From Neolewinella agarilytica (lineage in GTDB: Bacteria; Bacteroidota; Bacteroidia; Chitinophagales; Saprospiraceae), in contig NZ_FOFB01000028.1 in NCBI RefSeq assembly GCF_900110645.1, positions 19,444 through 83,443 of the forward strand: a stretch of 64,000 nucleotides of DNA, given 5' to 3'. Both the position numbers and the translations under genes were made by a program. Positions 1 through 9,372 of the stretch are shown here, piece after piece. The notes below the pieces were generated by a model that saw only the letters and a list, made by a program, of their open reading frames with translations, had not been told where the DNA came from and made no database searches. How positions within the stretch are numbered: the stretch's first letter is position 1; each line of letters opens with the position of its first letter.

Positions 1-850
1 CGACGTCAGCCTCACCTACCACAAATTCCAGAACCGCCTGCGCTGTCACTGTTGTGGCTACGCGACCTCCACCCCGGAGAGCTGCCCCGCCTGCGGAGAG
101 CCGGAGATGAAACTCGGCGGCACCGGCACCGAAAAAATTGAGGACGAGCTCAAGATCTTCCTCCCCGACGCCCGCATCGGGCGGATGGACCTGGACACCG
201 TCCGCGGCAAAAACGCCCTCGCCGCCCTGCTGGGCCGCTTCGAGGCCGGGCAGCTGGATATCCTCGTCGGAACGCAGATGGTGACCAAAGGGCTGGACTT
301 TGAACGCGTCGGCCTCGTCGGGGTCATCAGCGCTGACCAGCTGCTGCGCTTCCCCGACTTCCGGGCGGATGAGCGCGCCTTCCATCTCATGACCCAGGTG
401 GCCGGCCGTGCCGGCCGGAAACACCGGCAGGGCAAGGTTATCATCCAGGCCTTCGACCGCAGCCACCCAGTCTTAACTGACGTTTTTAACGGCGACTGGG
501 ACCGCTTCATCGAGCGGGAGAGCAAGCACCGGGCCGAGACGAACTTCCCGCCCTACGTCAAAATGATCCACCTGCAGCTCAAACACCCCCGCCGCAACAC
601 CGTTGAGGAAGGAGCCAAGCTCCTGGGCAGCTGGCTGGCGCACGCCCTGGGCGGGCAGGTGACCCCGCCCTTTGAGCCGGCGGTAGCCCGTATCCGGACC
701 TACTACCTGCAGGAAATGGTTATCCGCATGTCCGCTGATCCGAAGGAGATTGCCCGGGTAAAAAACATCGTCAACCGCGCAGTCGCTAAGCTAAAAACCA
801 CGGAAGGGCTGACGGGGGTCCGGGTGGGGGTGGATGTGGATCCTTATTGA
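1..850 (+). CDS. priA: Primosomal replication-restart helicase PriA, C-terminal part (5' end outside window)
   Basis: This is the 3' part of priA; reading starts at base 2 and the gene begins upstream of the window. PriA is the DNA helicase that reloads the replisome at stalled forks. Visible in order: the Zn-binding insertion (CHCCGY, then CPAC about 10 residues on), the GTGTEKIEDEL segment that follows it in PriA, helicase motif V (VGTQMVTKGLD), motif VI (QVAGRAGR), and the C-terminal domain ending in DVDPY. Only two of the usual four CxxC-type pairs are inside the window; the others would lie further downstream in some homologues or upstream here. The frame is open and intact to the stop at 848-850. 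The identification is secure from motif order. Confidence 0.95.
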   Translation, partial: DVSLTYHKFQNRLRCHCCGYATSTPESCPACGEPEMKLGGTGTEKIEDELKIFLPDARIGRMDLDTVRGKNALAALLGRFEAGQLDILVGTQMVTKGLDFERVGLVGVISADQLLRFPDFRADERAFHLMTQVAGRAGRKHRQGKVIIQAFDRSHPVLTDVFNGDWDRFIERESKHRAETNFPPYVKMIHLQLKHPRRNTVEEGAKLLGSWLAHALGGQVTPPFEPAVARIRTYYLQEMVIRMSADPKEIARVKNIVNRAVAKLKTTEGLTGVRVGVDVDPY

Positions 851-915
851 AAGATGGCTGTTTCGTATTCTTAACGAACCTCACGTCTTTGGCAAGAGAA
901 AATTAAAAGTACAGT

Positions 916-1206
916 ATGTCAGGAGGAGATTGGAAAGAAATGTTCGCGGCCTGCCAAAGCGGAAACATCGATTTGGTAAAATACCATATTGAAACAGGCG
1001 TAGATCCTAATTATACGCACCCAGAATTTTTGACAACAGCTTTGATGGAAAGCGTAAGATGTAATCGTTTAGAAATCGTCAAGTACCTACTAGTAAATGG
1101 CGCAGATCCCAACATCAAAGACGAGTGGACTTCAGAAACGGCGATTTCAATTGCGGAAGCGATGAAGGATGAGGTTTTGATTGAGATGCTTAGAGTTTAT
1201 ACCTAA
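916..1206 (+). CDS. Small ankyrin-repeat protein
   Basis: A 96-residue protein with no signal peptide, so probably cytoplasmic. Two to three ankyrin repeats are readable: SGNIDLVKYHIETGVDPN, then TALMESVRCNRLEIVKYLLVNGADPN, then a degenerate third (ETAISIAEAMKDEVLIEML). The LVKYHIETGVDPN and IVKYLLVNGADPN segments match the helix-turn-helix-loop consensus. Ankyrin repeats bind other proteins, and no catalytic domain is present. It lies 65 bp after priA on the same strand, in clearly more AT-rich DNA, so co-transcription is possible but not shown. The partner is unknown. Confidence 0.75.
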   Translation: MSGGDWKEMFAACQSGNIDLVKYHIETGVDPNYTHPEFLTTALMESVRCNRLEIVKYLLVNGADPNIKDEWTSETAISIAEAMKDEVLIEMLRVYT

Positions 1207-1450
1207 GCCTGACTGGTTTAAGACAGTTAGCTTGCAGAGCTTGTCATACAGTAATCGTTTCAGCCGAATTTTCTGAAGTGAAAACATTGTCAATTGCTCA
1301 GTGGCGAAACCCGTACTTGCCCTGATATAAATCGATTAGGGTTGTCTTTGGTTGAAGAGTAAGGAACCCTAAGCCCCCCCCACGGACCCAGAGACATTAA
1401 TACTGAACGGAATCTACTCCAAAAAAAAGATTCCGTCGTACATTAGCTCT

Positions 1451-2893
1451 ATGAACACAATTCTTACCGGCCGCGAAAACGAGATTTCTACGCTGAAGAA
1501 AGCCCTGGCTTCTACCGAAGCAGAGATGATTTCGGTCATCGGCCGTCGTCGGGTGGGAAAAACGTTCTTGATTCATTCTGTATATGAGAAAGAGATAGCC
1601 TTCGAGATATCCGGGCTTCAATATGCTAACAGAACGGATCAGCTACGGAACTTTCAGCAGCAATTACGGATCGCGTTCCCGACCATACCGGGTCGATCAT
1701 TGCCCAAAGACTGGCTGGATGCTTTTTTTCAACTAACGGAAGCGTTGGATGCAACAGATGATGGTAAAAAAAAGCGTGTCATTTTCTTCGACGAGGTCCC
1801 TTGGTTAGCTACCCATCGAGGTAAATTTCTGATGGGCCTGAGCTATTTCTGGAACAGTTGGGCTGTGCGCCGTAATGTGGTGGTCGTAATTTGTGGTTCC
1901 GCTGCCTCCTGGATGATCAAGAAAATTTTGCGAGACAAAGGTGGGCTACACAATCGGGTAACTCGGAGGATACGGCTACAGCCCTTCAATTTGGCAAATA
2001 CCCGGGCCTACCTCAAAGCGCGGCACATCAATCTAAATCAACGACAACTATTGCTATTGTATATGGCAATGGGCGGCATTCCCCATTATCTGAAAGAGAT
2101 CGAGCCAGGCGAAAGTGCTGCCCAGGCCATTGACCGAATATGTTTCTCAGAAGACGGGTTATTACGTGATGAATTCTCAGCGCTATATCCGGCTCTCTTT
2201 GATCAATCAGAGTCGCACGTTAAAGTCATTCGTGCCCTATCCAAGACCCAGCAAGGATACGACCGACAACAATTGATCGAAGTAACCAGGATGGCAGACG
2301 GCGGCTACCTCAGCCGGGTATTGGAAGAACTTACCGAAAGTGGCTTCATCTCTATCTACCCCATTTATGGCAAAAAGAAAAAAGGATTACGATACCGGCT
2401 TACGGATCAGTATTCAAGCTTCTATCTCCGCTTCATCGAACCCAACACCTATGGAGGATCAGGTAGCTTTATGGCCTTAGGCCAGACCCCGGCTTATAAA
2501 AGCTGGTGTGGTTATGCCTTCGAAACGGTTTGTCTTCAGCATATCCCCCAATTGAAAAACGCTTTGAAGATAGGAGGCATATTTGTACAACCTTCGACTT
2601 TTTATCAAGTGGGAAATAAGGAAAATCCTGGTGCTCAAATCGATCTGCTGCTGGACCGAAACGATGGTGTTATTAACCTCGTGGAAATAAAATTTCATGA
2701 CGGCCCTCTACGGCTCAACAAAGCCATTATTACTGGCCTGACGAAGAAGCAACTGGTCTTCCAGACAGCCGTCAAGGCACGCAAGCAACTTAGCTGGGTT
2801 GTAATAGCTGCTGACGGAGCAGTAGCATCTCCCGATAGTCTGGGCATTGTGAATCACTATTTTTCTTCGGACATATTGTTTCAAGAGGATTAG
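1451..2893 (+). CDS. DUF234-type archaeal-ATPase-family AAA protein with PD-(D/E)XK-like C-terminus
   Basis: A 480-residue ATPase of the family usually annotated as 'ATP-binding protein, DUF234'. Walker A is GRRRVGKT (residues 31-38), Walker B is VIFFDEVPWL (about 112-121), and VVVVICGSAASWM is the sensor-like strand. A winged-helix-like segment follows (about 255-320). The C-terminal DUF234 part has QIDLLLD and, about 13 residues later, NLVEIKF, which is the D...ExK pattern of PD-(D/E)XK nuclease folds. These proteins are common, often mobile, and of uncertain role; DNA-related or defence functions have been suggested for the family. Length is typical. The gene stands alone and is more AT-rich than priA. 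The start is the ATG at 1451. Confidence 0.85.
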   Translation: MNTILTGRENEISTLKKALASTEAEMISVIGRRRVGKTFLIHSVYEKEIAFEISGLQYANRTDQLRNFQQQLRIAFPTIPGRSLPKDWLDAFFQLTEALDATDDGKKKRVIFFDEVPWLATHRGKFLMGLSYFWNSWAVRRNVVVVICGSAASWMIKKILRDKGGLHNRVTRRIRLQPFNLANTRAYLKARHINLNQRQLLLLYMAMGGIPHYLKEIEPGESAAQAIDRICFSEDGLLRDEFSALYPALFDQSESHVKVIRALSKTQQGYDRQQLIEVTRMADGGYLSRVLEELTESGFISIYPIYGKKKKGLRYRLTDQYSSFYLRFIEPNTYGGSGSFMALGQTPAYKSWCGYAFETVCLQHIPQLKNALKIGGIFVQPSTFYQVGNKENPGAQIDLLLDRNDGVINLVEIKFHDGPLRLNKAIITGLTKKQLVFQTAVKARKQLSWVVIAADGAVASPDSLGIVNHYFSSDILFQED

Positions 2894-3080
2894 AAACCAG
2901 CGGTTAGCGATCAAAATTCACCGCAGCTTGATTTGTTATCGCGTTTGCTGGCTGGCCGGCCTTGTTTTGTTATTCCCCCAACACAAACGTTCAAAACCCT
3001 ACCACTCTTAATCGAAAATTCGGATAGTTGTTCGCTTACTGCGTAACCTTGGGTAACCTCAAAATGAAACCCCAGGTGTC

Positions 3081-5186
3081 ATGCATAAAACTATCCTCTT
3101 TTTCTCCTTCTTATTCTTTGCTGTTGGCCTGTCGGCTACGGACTATTACGTTGCCAAAAGTGGTAGCGATACTAACGACGGCTCCGAGGGGAGTCCCTTC
3201 CTGACCATCTCCAAAGCCGCCAGCCTGATGGTGGCCGGAGACGTATGTTACATCCGGCAGGGTACTTATCGGGAAGTCCTCCGCCCCGCCAACGGCGGCA
3301 CCGCCGCCGCGCCCATCACCTTCCGGGCCTTTGGCGAAGACAAGGTAACCATCTCCGCCACCGAGCCGATTGAGAGCTGGACCCTGGATGAGGGGACGAC
3401 CTACAAAGCCAGTGCGGATATCGAATTAGACCGGCAGACCATGCTCTACTACAACGGGGAGCCCATGGACTATGCCCGCTGGCCCAACAACGAAGACGGA
3501 AACCCCTACACCATTGATGCCATGACGGTGGACAATGGCACCGCCAGCACCATCATAGCCACTGAGCTACCGGCAAATGTTGACCTCAGTGGTGGCTACG
3601 TATGGTATCTGGGTGCCCACTCCGGCGCCAGCTGGACCCAACCCATCAGCAGTGTCAGCGGTAAAACCATCCATCACGCCGCCAATGATATTACCCGCTG
3701 GCCATTTAACCCGCATAACCCTACGGTTTTCCGAAACGGGAACCGGGGTCGTTTTTATGTTTTTGGTGCTAAAGATTTACTCGACTTCCCAAAGGAGTGG
3801 TATTTTGATGCTGCTGCCGATGAAGTATTCTTTAGCCCTCCCGGCGGAGACACTCCTAACGCCACCACAGAGTACGCCGCCCGTACACATACCATCCTTA
3901 CCGACAAACCGTGGACTGTAATTGAAGGCATTGGCACCTTTGGCGGAATGGTGGAAATCAATGGAGACCATACGACCCTGCGCAATTGTGATATCCGATA
4001 TGGGTTTCAGGTGCTGGATGAAATCGGCAACACCAACGCCCAGGTAAGTGAAGGCTCCGTTTGGGTGCGGGCCAGCAATGTACTGGTGGAAGACAATTTT
4101 ATCGAGGGTGGCTCCCACAACGGAGTCTCCGTTCAGGGCTGGGGAGGCGTAAGCGACGTATCCATCATCGCTAATGAAATCAGAGAGTTTAACACCGTTG
4201 GCAACCACTCCTCTCCGATTCGATGCCGTTCTCCCCGGTCAAAGCTCATCAGCAATACCCTGGTGGGTAGTGGCCGCGACGGTATTTTCATCCCGTCCAA
4301 CGACTGTGAAGTGGCCTGGAATGACGTCTCGGACGTGATGCGCATTAACAACGACGGAGGGCTTTTCTACGTCGTGGGTAACGATAGTGATAAGAACACC
4401 TCCATTCACCACAACTGGTTTCATGATAGCTTCGGGCCGGACTATGCCGACGGGCGCTGTGCGGGCATTTACCTCGACAATGACTCGAAGGGCTACGACG
4501 TACATCACAACGTGGTCTGGAACATCAGCTGGTCCGCTGTTCAAATGAACTGGGATGCCTGGAACAACGACATCTTCAACAATACCTTTTGGAACGTGCA
4601 GCAAGCCATGGGCATCTGGCTGAACGGTCGTATCCAGAAAGACAACCGCATCTGGAACAACTACACCCCCATCGGGCCGTGGGAGGGGCAGGATGTTGCC
4701 GACAACGTCATTAGTGCGTCGAACCCCTTTCTGGATCTGGCAGCGCTTGACTTCCGGCCGGCGGACGATAGCCCGCTCATCAACGCCGGGCGCATCATTC
4801 CCGGCATAACGGACGGTTACCGGGGCGCAGCCCCGGAGGTTGGAGCCTACGAGGCCAACCAGCCCGGTTGGATCCCCGGCGCGCCGCGCGCCGGCGGCGG
4901 TGGCACTACCTCGCTTTTCAACAGCCATGGCACCCGCGTCCGCGCCCGGGTTTTCCCTAACCCAGCCACTGACCGGGTCTTTGTCAACTTTGAAACTACG
5001 GAAAGTGGCCTGCTTAACTGGCGTTTGATTGCCGCCGACGGGAGATCGGTCCGGTCTTCCCAGCGCACTCTTGCCGCTGGTGAACAAAGCATTATGCTTA
5101 ATCTCCGGGGGCTGCCTGCGGGCACCTATTTCTTCAGTGCCACATTACGGGACGCCTACATTGGGCAGGCAATAATCGTCCGGTAA
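3081..5186 (+). CDS. Secreted right-handed beta-helix protein with T9SS sorting domain
   Basis: A 701-residue exported protein. The signal peptide is residues 1-18 (MHKTILFFSFLFFAVGLS). The mature start, DYYVAKSGSDTNDGSEGSPF followed by TISKA, is the usual opening of pectate-lyase-like/DUF1565 beta-helix proteins. Repeated N-rich rungs (for example NVLVEDNFIEGG, YDVHHNVVWN, NDIFNNTFWNV) form a parallel beta-helix across about residues 270-530. The last about 75 residues (VFPNPATDRVFVNFE to IIVR) are a Por-type T9SS C-terminal domain that directs outer-membrane export and surface attachment. The likely role is binding or cleaving a polysaccharide, but no catalytic set could be assigned. Confidence in the fold and export is high; the substrate is unknown. 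Confidence 0.88.
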   Translation: MHKTILFFSFLFFAVGLSATDYYVAKSGSDTNDGSEGSPFLTISKAASLMVAGDVCYIRQGTYREVLRPANGGTAAAPITFRAFGEDKVTISATEPIESWTLDEGTTYKASADIELDRQTMLYYNGEPMDYARWPNNEDGNPYTIDAMTVDNGTASTIIATELPANVDLSGGYVWYLGAHSGASWTQPISSVSGKTIHHAANDITRWPFNPHNPTVFRNGNRGRFYVFGAKDLLDFPKEWYFDAAADEVFFSPPGGDTPNATTEYAARTHTILTDKPWTVIEGIGTFGGMVEINGDHTTLRNCDIRYGFQVLDEIGNTNAQVSEGSVWVRASNVLVEDNFIEGGSHNGVSVQGWGGVSDVSIIANEIREFNTVGNHSSPIRCRSPRSKLISNTLVGSGRDGIFIPSNDCEVAWNDVSDVMRINNDGGLFYVVGNDSDKNTSIHHNWFHDSFGPDYADGRCAGIYLDNDSKGYDVHHNVVWNISWSAVQMNWDAWNNDIFNNTFWNVQQAMGIWLNGRIQKDNRIWNNYTPIGPWEGQDVADNVISASNPFLDLAALDFRPADDSPLINAGRIIPGITDGYRGAAPEVGAYEANQPGWIPGAPRAGGGGTTSLFNSHGTRVRARVFPNPATDRVFVNFETTESGLLNWRLIAADGRSVRSSQRTLAAGEQSIMLNLRGLPAGTYFFSATLRDAYIGQAIIVR

Positions 5187-5200
5187 ACAGGGCATAAAAA

Positions 5201-5228
5201 AAGCCCGATCCGCTACTGGATCGGGCTT
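5201..5228 (-). terminator. Intrinsic terminator between convergent genes
   Basis: An 11-bp perfect stem (AAGCCCGATCC / GGATCGGGCTT) with a 6-nt loop. On the minus strand it is followed by a run of seven Ts (the A-run at 5195-5202), so it works best as terminator for the minus-strand GIN-domain gene. On the plus strand it sits 14 bp after the beta-helix gene but lacks a good U-tract. Confidence 0.8.
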
Positions 5229-5352
5229 CTAAAGTCATCCCTATGATACTCTAAACGAGTAATTCTTCCCCAAGATAGGGGCCTGGATGGCTTATTTCGG
5301 GCATTTCAGCGGCCGGTTTAGGAAGCGGCCGCACTTTTCCGGAGAGTGGTAG

Positions 5353-5391
5353 TTGTGGGAGCTTACACCATAAGTGTGTAAGCTCCCACAA
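5353..5391. repeat. 16-bp perfect inverted repeat downstream of the GIN-domain gene
   Basis: TTGTGGGAGCTTACAC and its exact complement are separated by 7 nt. It lies 29 bp beyond the stop codon of the minus-strand gene at 5420-6139 and has no U-tract. It may be a 3' UTR hairpin that stabilises or terminates the transcript together with the terminator at 5201-5228. No second copy was seen in the window. Confidence 0.7.
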
Positions 5392-5419
5392 CATATTATC
5401 AAAGGATTGTAGTCTTTTC

Positions 5420-6139
5420 TTACTGCTTTCGTACGCTTCCGCCGGAGCTGGTGTCTGAGTCAACACTCGCGCCGCCGGTGTAGCGGATGCTGCCGCCGGA
5501 ACTGGCATCAGCTTCCAACTCTCCGCTTACGTTAAGGTAGATACCTCCGCCGCTGCTAACGTCAGCCCTGGCGTTCTGCACTTTACAGTCGCTGGCAGAT
5601 ATCTTACCAGAGCTACTTGCCTTCGCCCGGATTTTACTGCCGCTACCCGCGATATTAATTTTTCCAGAGCTGGAAGCTTCCAGGCGAATGGACCCGCCGG
5701 AGAATTCCAGGTTCTGTACTCTCGCCGAGCTGCTCACATCCACTTCAAGCTCGTCGCCCCTGAAAGCGTCCTTGAACGTAATAGTAGAGCTACTGCTGGC
5801 TTCCACCAACTCCAGTTCATTCATCGTAACGTAAACCCGAATGGGCTCGTGGTTACTGATGTTTGTTCCGCTCTTGAAGCGGACACTCAGCCGGCCGGCA
5901 CTAACATTGGTAACGATGTATTCCATCAGGTTGCTCTCCGCCTCGACGCGAACGGCAGGAGCGCCTTTGCTTACCTCAATCTTAAAAGAACAGCAAGTCG
6001 TGATGCCGTTAAAGTCGGATACTTTGCGATCCTGAGTCGTCATGTCGCCGTTGCCTTTGACACGATTCCGGTTGCCCCAATTCTGGGCGGAAAGGCCAGC
6101 AAAAAGAGCGATAAAAAGAAGGGTGAGTAGTGGTCTCAT
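5420..6139 (-). CDS. GIN-domain (DUF2807) exported protein
   Basis: A 239-residue protein with a signal peptide (MRPLLTLLFIALFAGLSAQ, cleavage after the AQ typical of this phylum). The mature part matches the DUF2807 / 'putative auto-transporter adhesin head GIN domain' family: an opening VSDFNGITTCCSFKIEVSKG and then a beta-solenoid-like series of Ser/Gly-rich strands with recurring SSSG, DVSSGGG and ASSGGSI motifs (from about residue 110 to the end). Family members are cell-surface or periplasmic Bacteroidota proteins of unknown exact function. The gene is monocistronic, with hairpins downstream. Confidence 0.85.
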   Translation of the reverse strand: MRPLLTLLFIALFAGLSAQNWGNRNRVKGNGDMTTQDRKVSDFNGITTCCSFKIEVSKGAPAVRVEAESNLMEYIVTNVSAGRLSVRFKSGTNISNHEPIRVYVTMNELELVEASSSSTITFKDAFRGDELEVDVSSSARVQNLEFSGGSIRLEASSSGKINIAGSGSKIRAKASSSGKISASDCKVQNARADVSSGGGIYLNVSGELEADASSGGSIRYTGGASVDSDTSSGGSVRKQ

Positions 6140-6216
6140 GGTTGGTTTGTTTGGTAGTAAAGACGAATAGAGTGTGGGAGGGTTGCATGGGGGAAAAACC
6201 TCTCCCCCCAGCCCCA

Positions 6217-6396
6217 GGGCTAACGCATACTCGGAGCCGGACCCTCAAAGGAACATTTTATCCTTCGCTCCGCTACGGAAAATGCACACTTCGAGGTCCT
6301 ATATTGGCAGTCTAGGACCTCGAAGTGTGCTCAGCCATGGAGCCGGAGGCGAAATTGCTGAGTTCCTTTGAGCGTCCGGTGAGTATGCGTTAGCCC
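6217..6396. repeat. 180-bp imperfect inverted-repeat element (MITE-like)
   Basis: The outer arms start GGGCTAACGCATACTC at 6217 and end with its exact complement at 6381-6396. Inner matching blocks include CCGGAC and CTCAAAGGAAC. The centre is an 18-bp perfect stem, 6284-6301 against 6313-6330 (GCACACTTCGAGGTCCTA), with an 11-nt loop. Both sides are flanked by C-rich CCCCCCAGCCCC-like sequence. There is no ORF of note. It sits between the divergent ends of the GIN-domain gene (5' end) and the amidase gene (3' end). It is either a non-autonomous mobile palindrome or a structured RNA. Confidence 0.7.
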
Positions 6397-6599
6397 TCCC
6401 CCCCCCCCAGCCCCCTCTCCGGTAAGTCGAGCCTCCGGCTCAACGGAGAAGGGGAGCAACCCGCTGTGGCTACGCCACATAAGAGCACCACCCTCCGCGC
6501 CTCTCCTACGCTCCGTTATATCTGCACGAAAAAAACCACAGGCTGCGAAGCAGGCCTCTGTGTACCTCCGTGGTTAACTTGAAGCTGCGCAGCAGCCCA

Positions 6600-8261
6600 T
6601 CAGAAGCCCTGCGGGTGCAAACCATCCCACTCAGAAGCCGACTGATAGGCCGCCGCCACATTCACCATCTCCTGCTCCCCAAACAGTTTACCGGTGAAGG
6701 TGATGCTCGTGGGTGTTCCTTCGGCGTTCATGCCATTGGGGACGGAGATGCAGGGTTGCCCCGTCAGGTTCGTGATCAAGAGGCTGTTAGAGTGCCAGCT
6801 GGGATTGACGTATACATCAATGTTGTTGTCTTCGAAGACTTTGTCCATATCGTGCATCAGCTGCCGGCGCAGGCGGTTGGCCTGCACGTAAGCGACGGCC
6901 GGTACGAAGTGCGCCGTGCGGAAGGCATTGGGCCAGGCGTTGCGTACCTGCCGCGTCAGTTCATCATCCTGGCCGGAGCGGGTCAGGGACTCGAAGGCAG
7001 CAGCGGCCTCGACGTTGAGCACGAAACGGATATCGGGTTCTTCGGGCAGTTCGATCGGGACGAGCTCGTAGCCCAGCTCGCGCAGAGTTTCCAGGGCAAC
7101 GGAGTCCTGATCGTGGAAGGCATAGTCGCGCTCCATCCGTGATTTGTAGTAGCCGATGCGGGTGCCCGGCTTCACGTTTCCTGCTGGCCATTCGTACTGA
7201 AAACCGGCCTGAATGGCGTGGGCATCGCGCGGATCATAGTTTGCGATGGCGGAGAGTACGAGTCCGGCGTCAGCGGCGGAGCGGGTGATGGGGCCGATCT
7301 TGTCCATCGTCCAGCTCAGGGCCATGGCGCCGTGACGGGAGACGCGGCCGAAGGTAGGCCGCAGACCCGTAGTACCGCAAACCGTGCTCGGCGAAACGAT
7401 GCTGCCCAGCGTCTCGGTACCGATAGCAAAGGGCACGAGCCCGGCCGCTACCGCGCTGGCGGAGCCAGCGGAGGACCCGCTGCTACCCGTTTCCGGATTC
7501 CAGGGGTTGCGCGTTTTTTCGCCGTACCAGACGTCGCCCCAGGCCAAAGCGCCCATGCTGAGTTTGGCGACGAGAATAGCACCGGCCTCGTCGAGTTGCT
7601 CGATGACGGAGGCATCGACATCGATCGTCTGGTTTTCGTAGGGCTTTGCGCCCCAGGTGGTTTTGTAGCCTTTGGCGGCGAGCAGGTCTTTGGCGCCGTA
7701 GGGAATACCGTGTAGCGGGCCGCGGTATTTGCCGGCGGCGAGCTCTGCGTCGAGCATATCGGCCTGCTTCAGGGCGCGCTCCTCGGTCAGGGTGATGACG
7801 CAGTGGAGGGTGGGGTCGTGCTTTTTGAGGCGCTTGAGGAATAGTTCGGTGAGTTTGCGGCAGCTGATTTTCCGTTGCTTGATTACCGTCCCTAGCTGCT
7901 TGACCGTCAGCCAGTGTACCGAGCCTTCCTTTTGGCTTACCGTCAGCATATCCGGCGCGGACGCAGGTCCAGACACCGTTTGATCAGCAGGGAGTTGCTC
8001 CGCCCGAAGCACCGGACTAAACACCAGTGCGGGGGATAGCTCGTTGGGGATATCGGCCTGGCCAAGTTCGAGCATGGTCTTGCGGTTGTCTTCGAGGCCA
8101 GGCAGCGCCTGATCGATCTCTTCGTCGTTGAGGAAGTCAATGCCCAGCACCTCCGCCGCCGTGGCTACCTGCGCCCGGGTGAGGGCCTCGTTGAGGGCCA
8201 TGCCGGTAGCGATGAGGAGGAGGGCGGCGAGGGTGGTGGCTAAAAGCCTTCTGTTTTTCAT
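6600..8261 (-). CDS. Amidase-signature-family amidohydrolase, exported
   Basis: A 553-residue amidase of the amidase-signature family, which hydrolyses amide bonds with a Ser-cisSer-Lys triad. The lysine is in GIPYGAKDLL (K191), the cis-serine is in GSSGSSAGSASA (around 263), and the nucleophile is in IGTETLGSIVSPS (S287). The N-terminus has a signal or anchor segment (RRLLATTLAALLLIATGMAL), and about 90 residues of extra sequence precede the catalytic core, so it acts outside the cytoplasm. The substrate cannot be read from sequence. It is a single gene with a downstream hairpin-rich gap. The start is the ATG at 8261. Confidence 0.9.
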   Translation of the reverse strand: MKNRRLLATTLAALLLIATGMALNEALTRAQVATAAEVLGIDFLNDEEIDQALPGLEDNRKTMLELGQADIPNELSPALVFSPVLRAEQLPADQTVSGPASAPDMLTVSQKEGSVHWLTVKQLGTVIKQRKISCRKLTELFLKRLKKHDPTLHCVITLTEERALKQADMLDAELAAGKYRGPLHGIPYGAKDLLAAKGYKTTWGAKPYENQTIDVDASVIEQLDEAGAILVAKLSMGALAWGDVWYGEKTRNPWNPETGSSGSSAGSASAVAAGLVPFAIGTETLGSIVSPSTVCGTTGLRPTFGRVSRHGAMALSWTMDKIGPITRSAADAGLVLSAIANYDPRDAHAIQAGFQYEWPAGNVKPGTRIGYYKSRMERDYAFHDQDSVALETLRELGYELVPIELPEEPDIRFVLNVEAAAAFESLTRSGQDDELTRQVRNAWPNAFRTAHFVPAVAYVQANRLRRQLMHDMDKVFEDNNIDVYVNPSWHSNSLLITNLTGQPCISVPNGMNAEGTPTSITFTGKLFGEQEMVNVAAAYQSASEWDGLHPQGF

Positions 8262-8368
8262 ACTATCCGATATTCACTAAGCTGATGGAGATTATCTGCC
8301 CACTAAAGTATTATCTTGCTTTTAGATTATCTAATTGAACCCTACATTACAAAAACTTCTACCCTATT

Positions 8369-9301
8369 ATGCTTCGTTATTTATTGTTATCAGCCAGCTT
8401 CTTCGTTAGCCTCACTTTATTTGCTCAGCATACGGTTAGTAAAGACGTCGTTGTCAGCGTCAGCAAATCCGTCCGCGACCAGGAGGTCAACCTCACTTAC
8501 AGTGCCAACAACAGTACCTCTGGCAAAATGACGATAGTGCTCTCCCTTGAAGGTCGGAGCTTCGAACGAGCTGATGGCTCTATCCCTGCCGTCAAAGAGC
8601 TTCTTCCCGGTACGAACCGAATCATCAGTCTGACCAATGTTTCTCGTACGCCTGCTTATTCTTACATGTGGGTTTCTGGTTGTGTTGATGTTGAGCATGA
8701 CGAGGTGACTTACCTTTTGCCCGTTGCTCCGGGAAAAACCACTTGGATGGATACCCTGAAGAGTATTGGTGAGGTTTTTCTTGGCAAGGAAAAGTCTCTC
8801 GATTTTATTTCCTTCTCATTCAAAGCATCTCCGGGGGATAAAATCTACGCCTCCCGCCGGGGAACCATCATTGAAATGGAAGACAAATACGACGCACCTA
8901 CCGGAGAGGGGATCAGCTACCAGAGACAAAACAATTATGTAGTGATTGAGCATGACGATTGTACCCGTGGCCGGTACGAGTTATTCGCTAAAGGTGGTAT
9001 TACGGCTGGATTCGGTAAAACAGTGGAAGCCGGAGATGTACTCGGAACCGTTGTTGACGGAAGCGCGTTCACAAATGGAACGCACCTTCGCTTCAGCGTC
9101 TACTATACAGACCTAAGCCGCAAGCAGCTGATTGAGAAGCAAAAAGACAGAGCAAAAACCTACCAAAGGCAGTATGTCTCGGTGGCTTTCACCGGAGCCA
9201 ATGGCCCCGGAGAAGTCATCTGTACTCACCCTGAAGAAGTTATCTTTCAGGAAATGCGAAAAAAGGATATCAAAAGATGGAAAAAATCGAGGTCTAACTG
9301 A
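8369..9301 (+). CDS. Exported protein with degenerate M23/LytM-like domain
   Basis: A 310-residue protein with a signal peptide (LLLSASFFVSLTLFAQ). The N-terminal half resembles an Ig-like beta domain (VSKDVVVSVSKSV...NLTYSANNSTSGKMTIVLSL). The C-terminal half follows the layout of M23 peptidase folds: GDKIYASRRGTIIEM, NNYVVIEHDD, YELFAKGG, GKTVEAGDVLGTV and THLRFSVY. The first zinc His/Asp pair and the HxH motif of active M23 enzymes are not complete (HLRF instead of HLHF), so it is probably a non-catalytic relative. The basic tail (RKKDIKRWKKSRSN) is unusual. The family assignment is by motif order and is moderate. Confidence 0.6.
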   Translation: MLRYLLLSASFFVSLTLFAQHTVSKDVVVSVSKSVRDQEVNLTYSANNSTSGKMTIVLSLEGRSFERADGSIPAVKELLPGTNRIISLTNVSRTPAYSYMWVSGCVDVEHDEVTYLLPVAPGKTTWMDTLKSIGEVFLGKEKSLDFISFSFKASPGDKIYASRRGTIIEMEDKYDAPTGEGISYQRQNNYVVIEHDDCTRGRYELFAKGGITAGFGKTVEAGDVLGTVVDGSAFTNGTHLRFSVYYTDLSRKQLIEKQKDRAKTYQRQYVSVAFTGANGPGEVICTHPEEVIFQEMRKKDIKRWKKSRSN

Positions 9302-9372
9302 TCCTTTTCCAGGAGTTTCGGCTCTTACCAGAAAAATACACCTATCGCTTTCACTACCCCCGTAGGTTCTTC

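Noticed and set aside
4239..5087. A 282-codon minus-strand frame opposite the beta-helix gene
   Set aside because: It is a compositional shadow; the plus-strand protein has a signal peptide and a T9SS domain.
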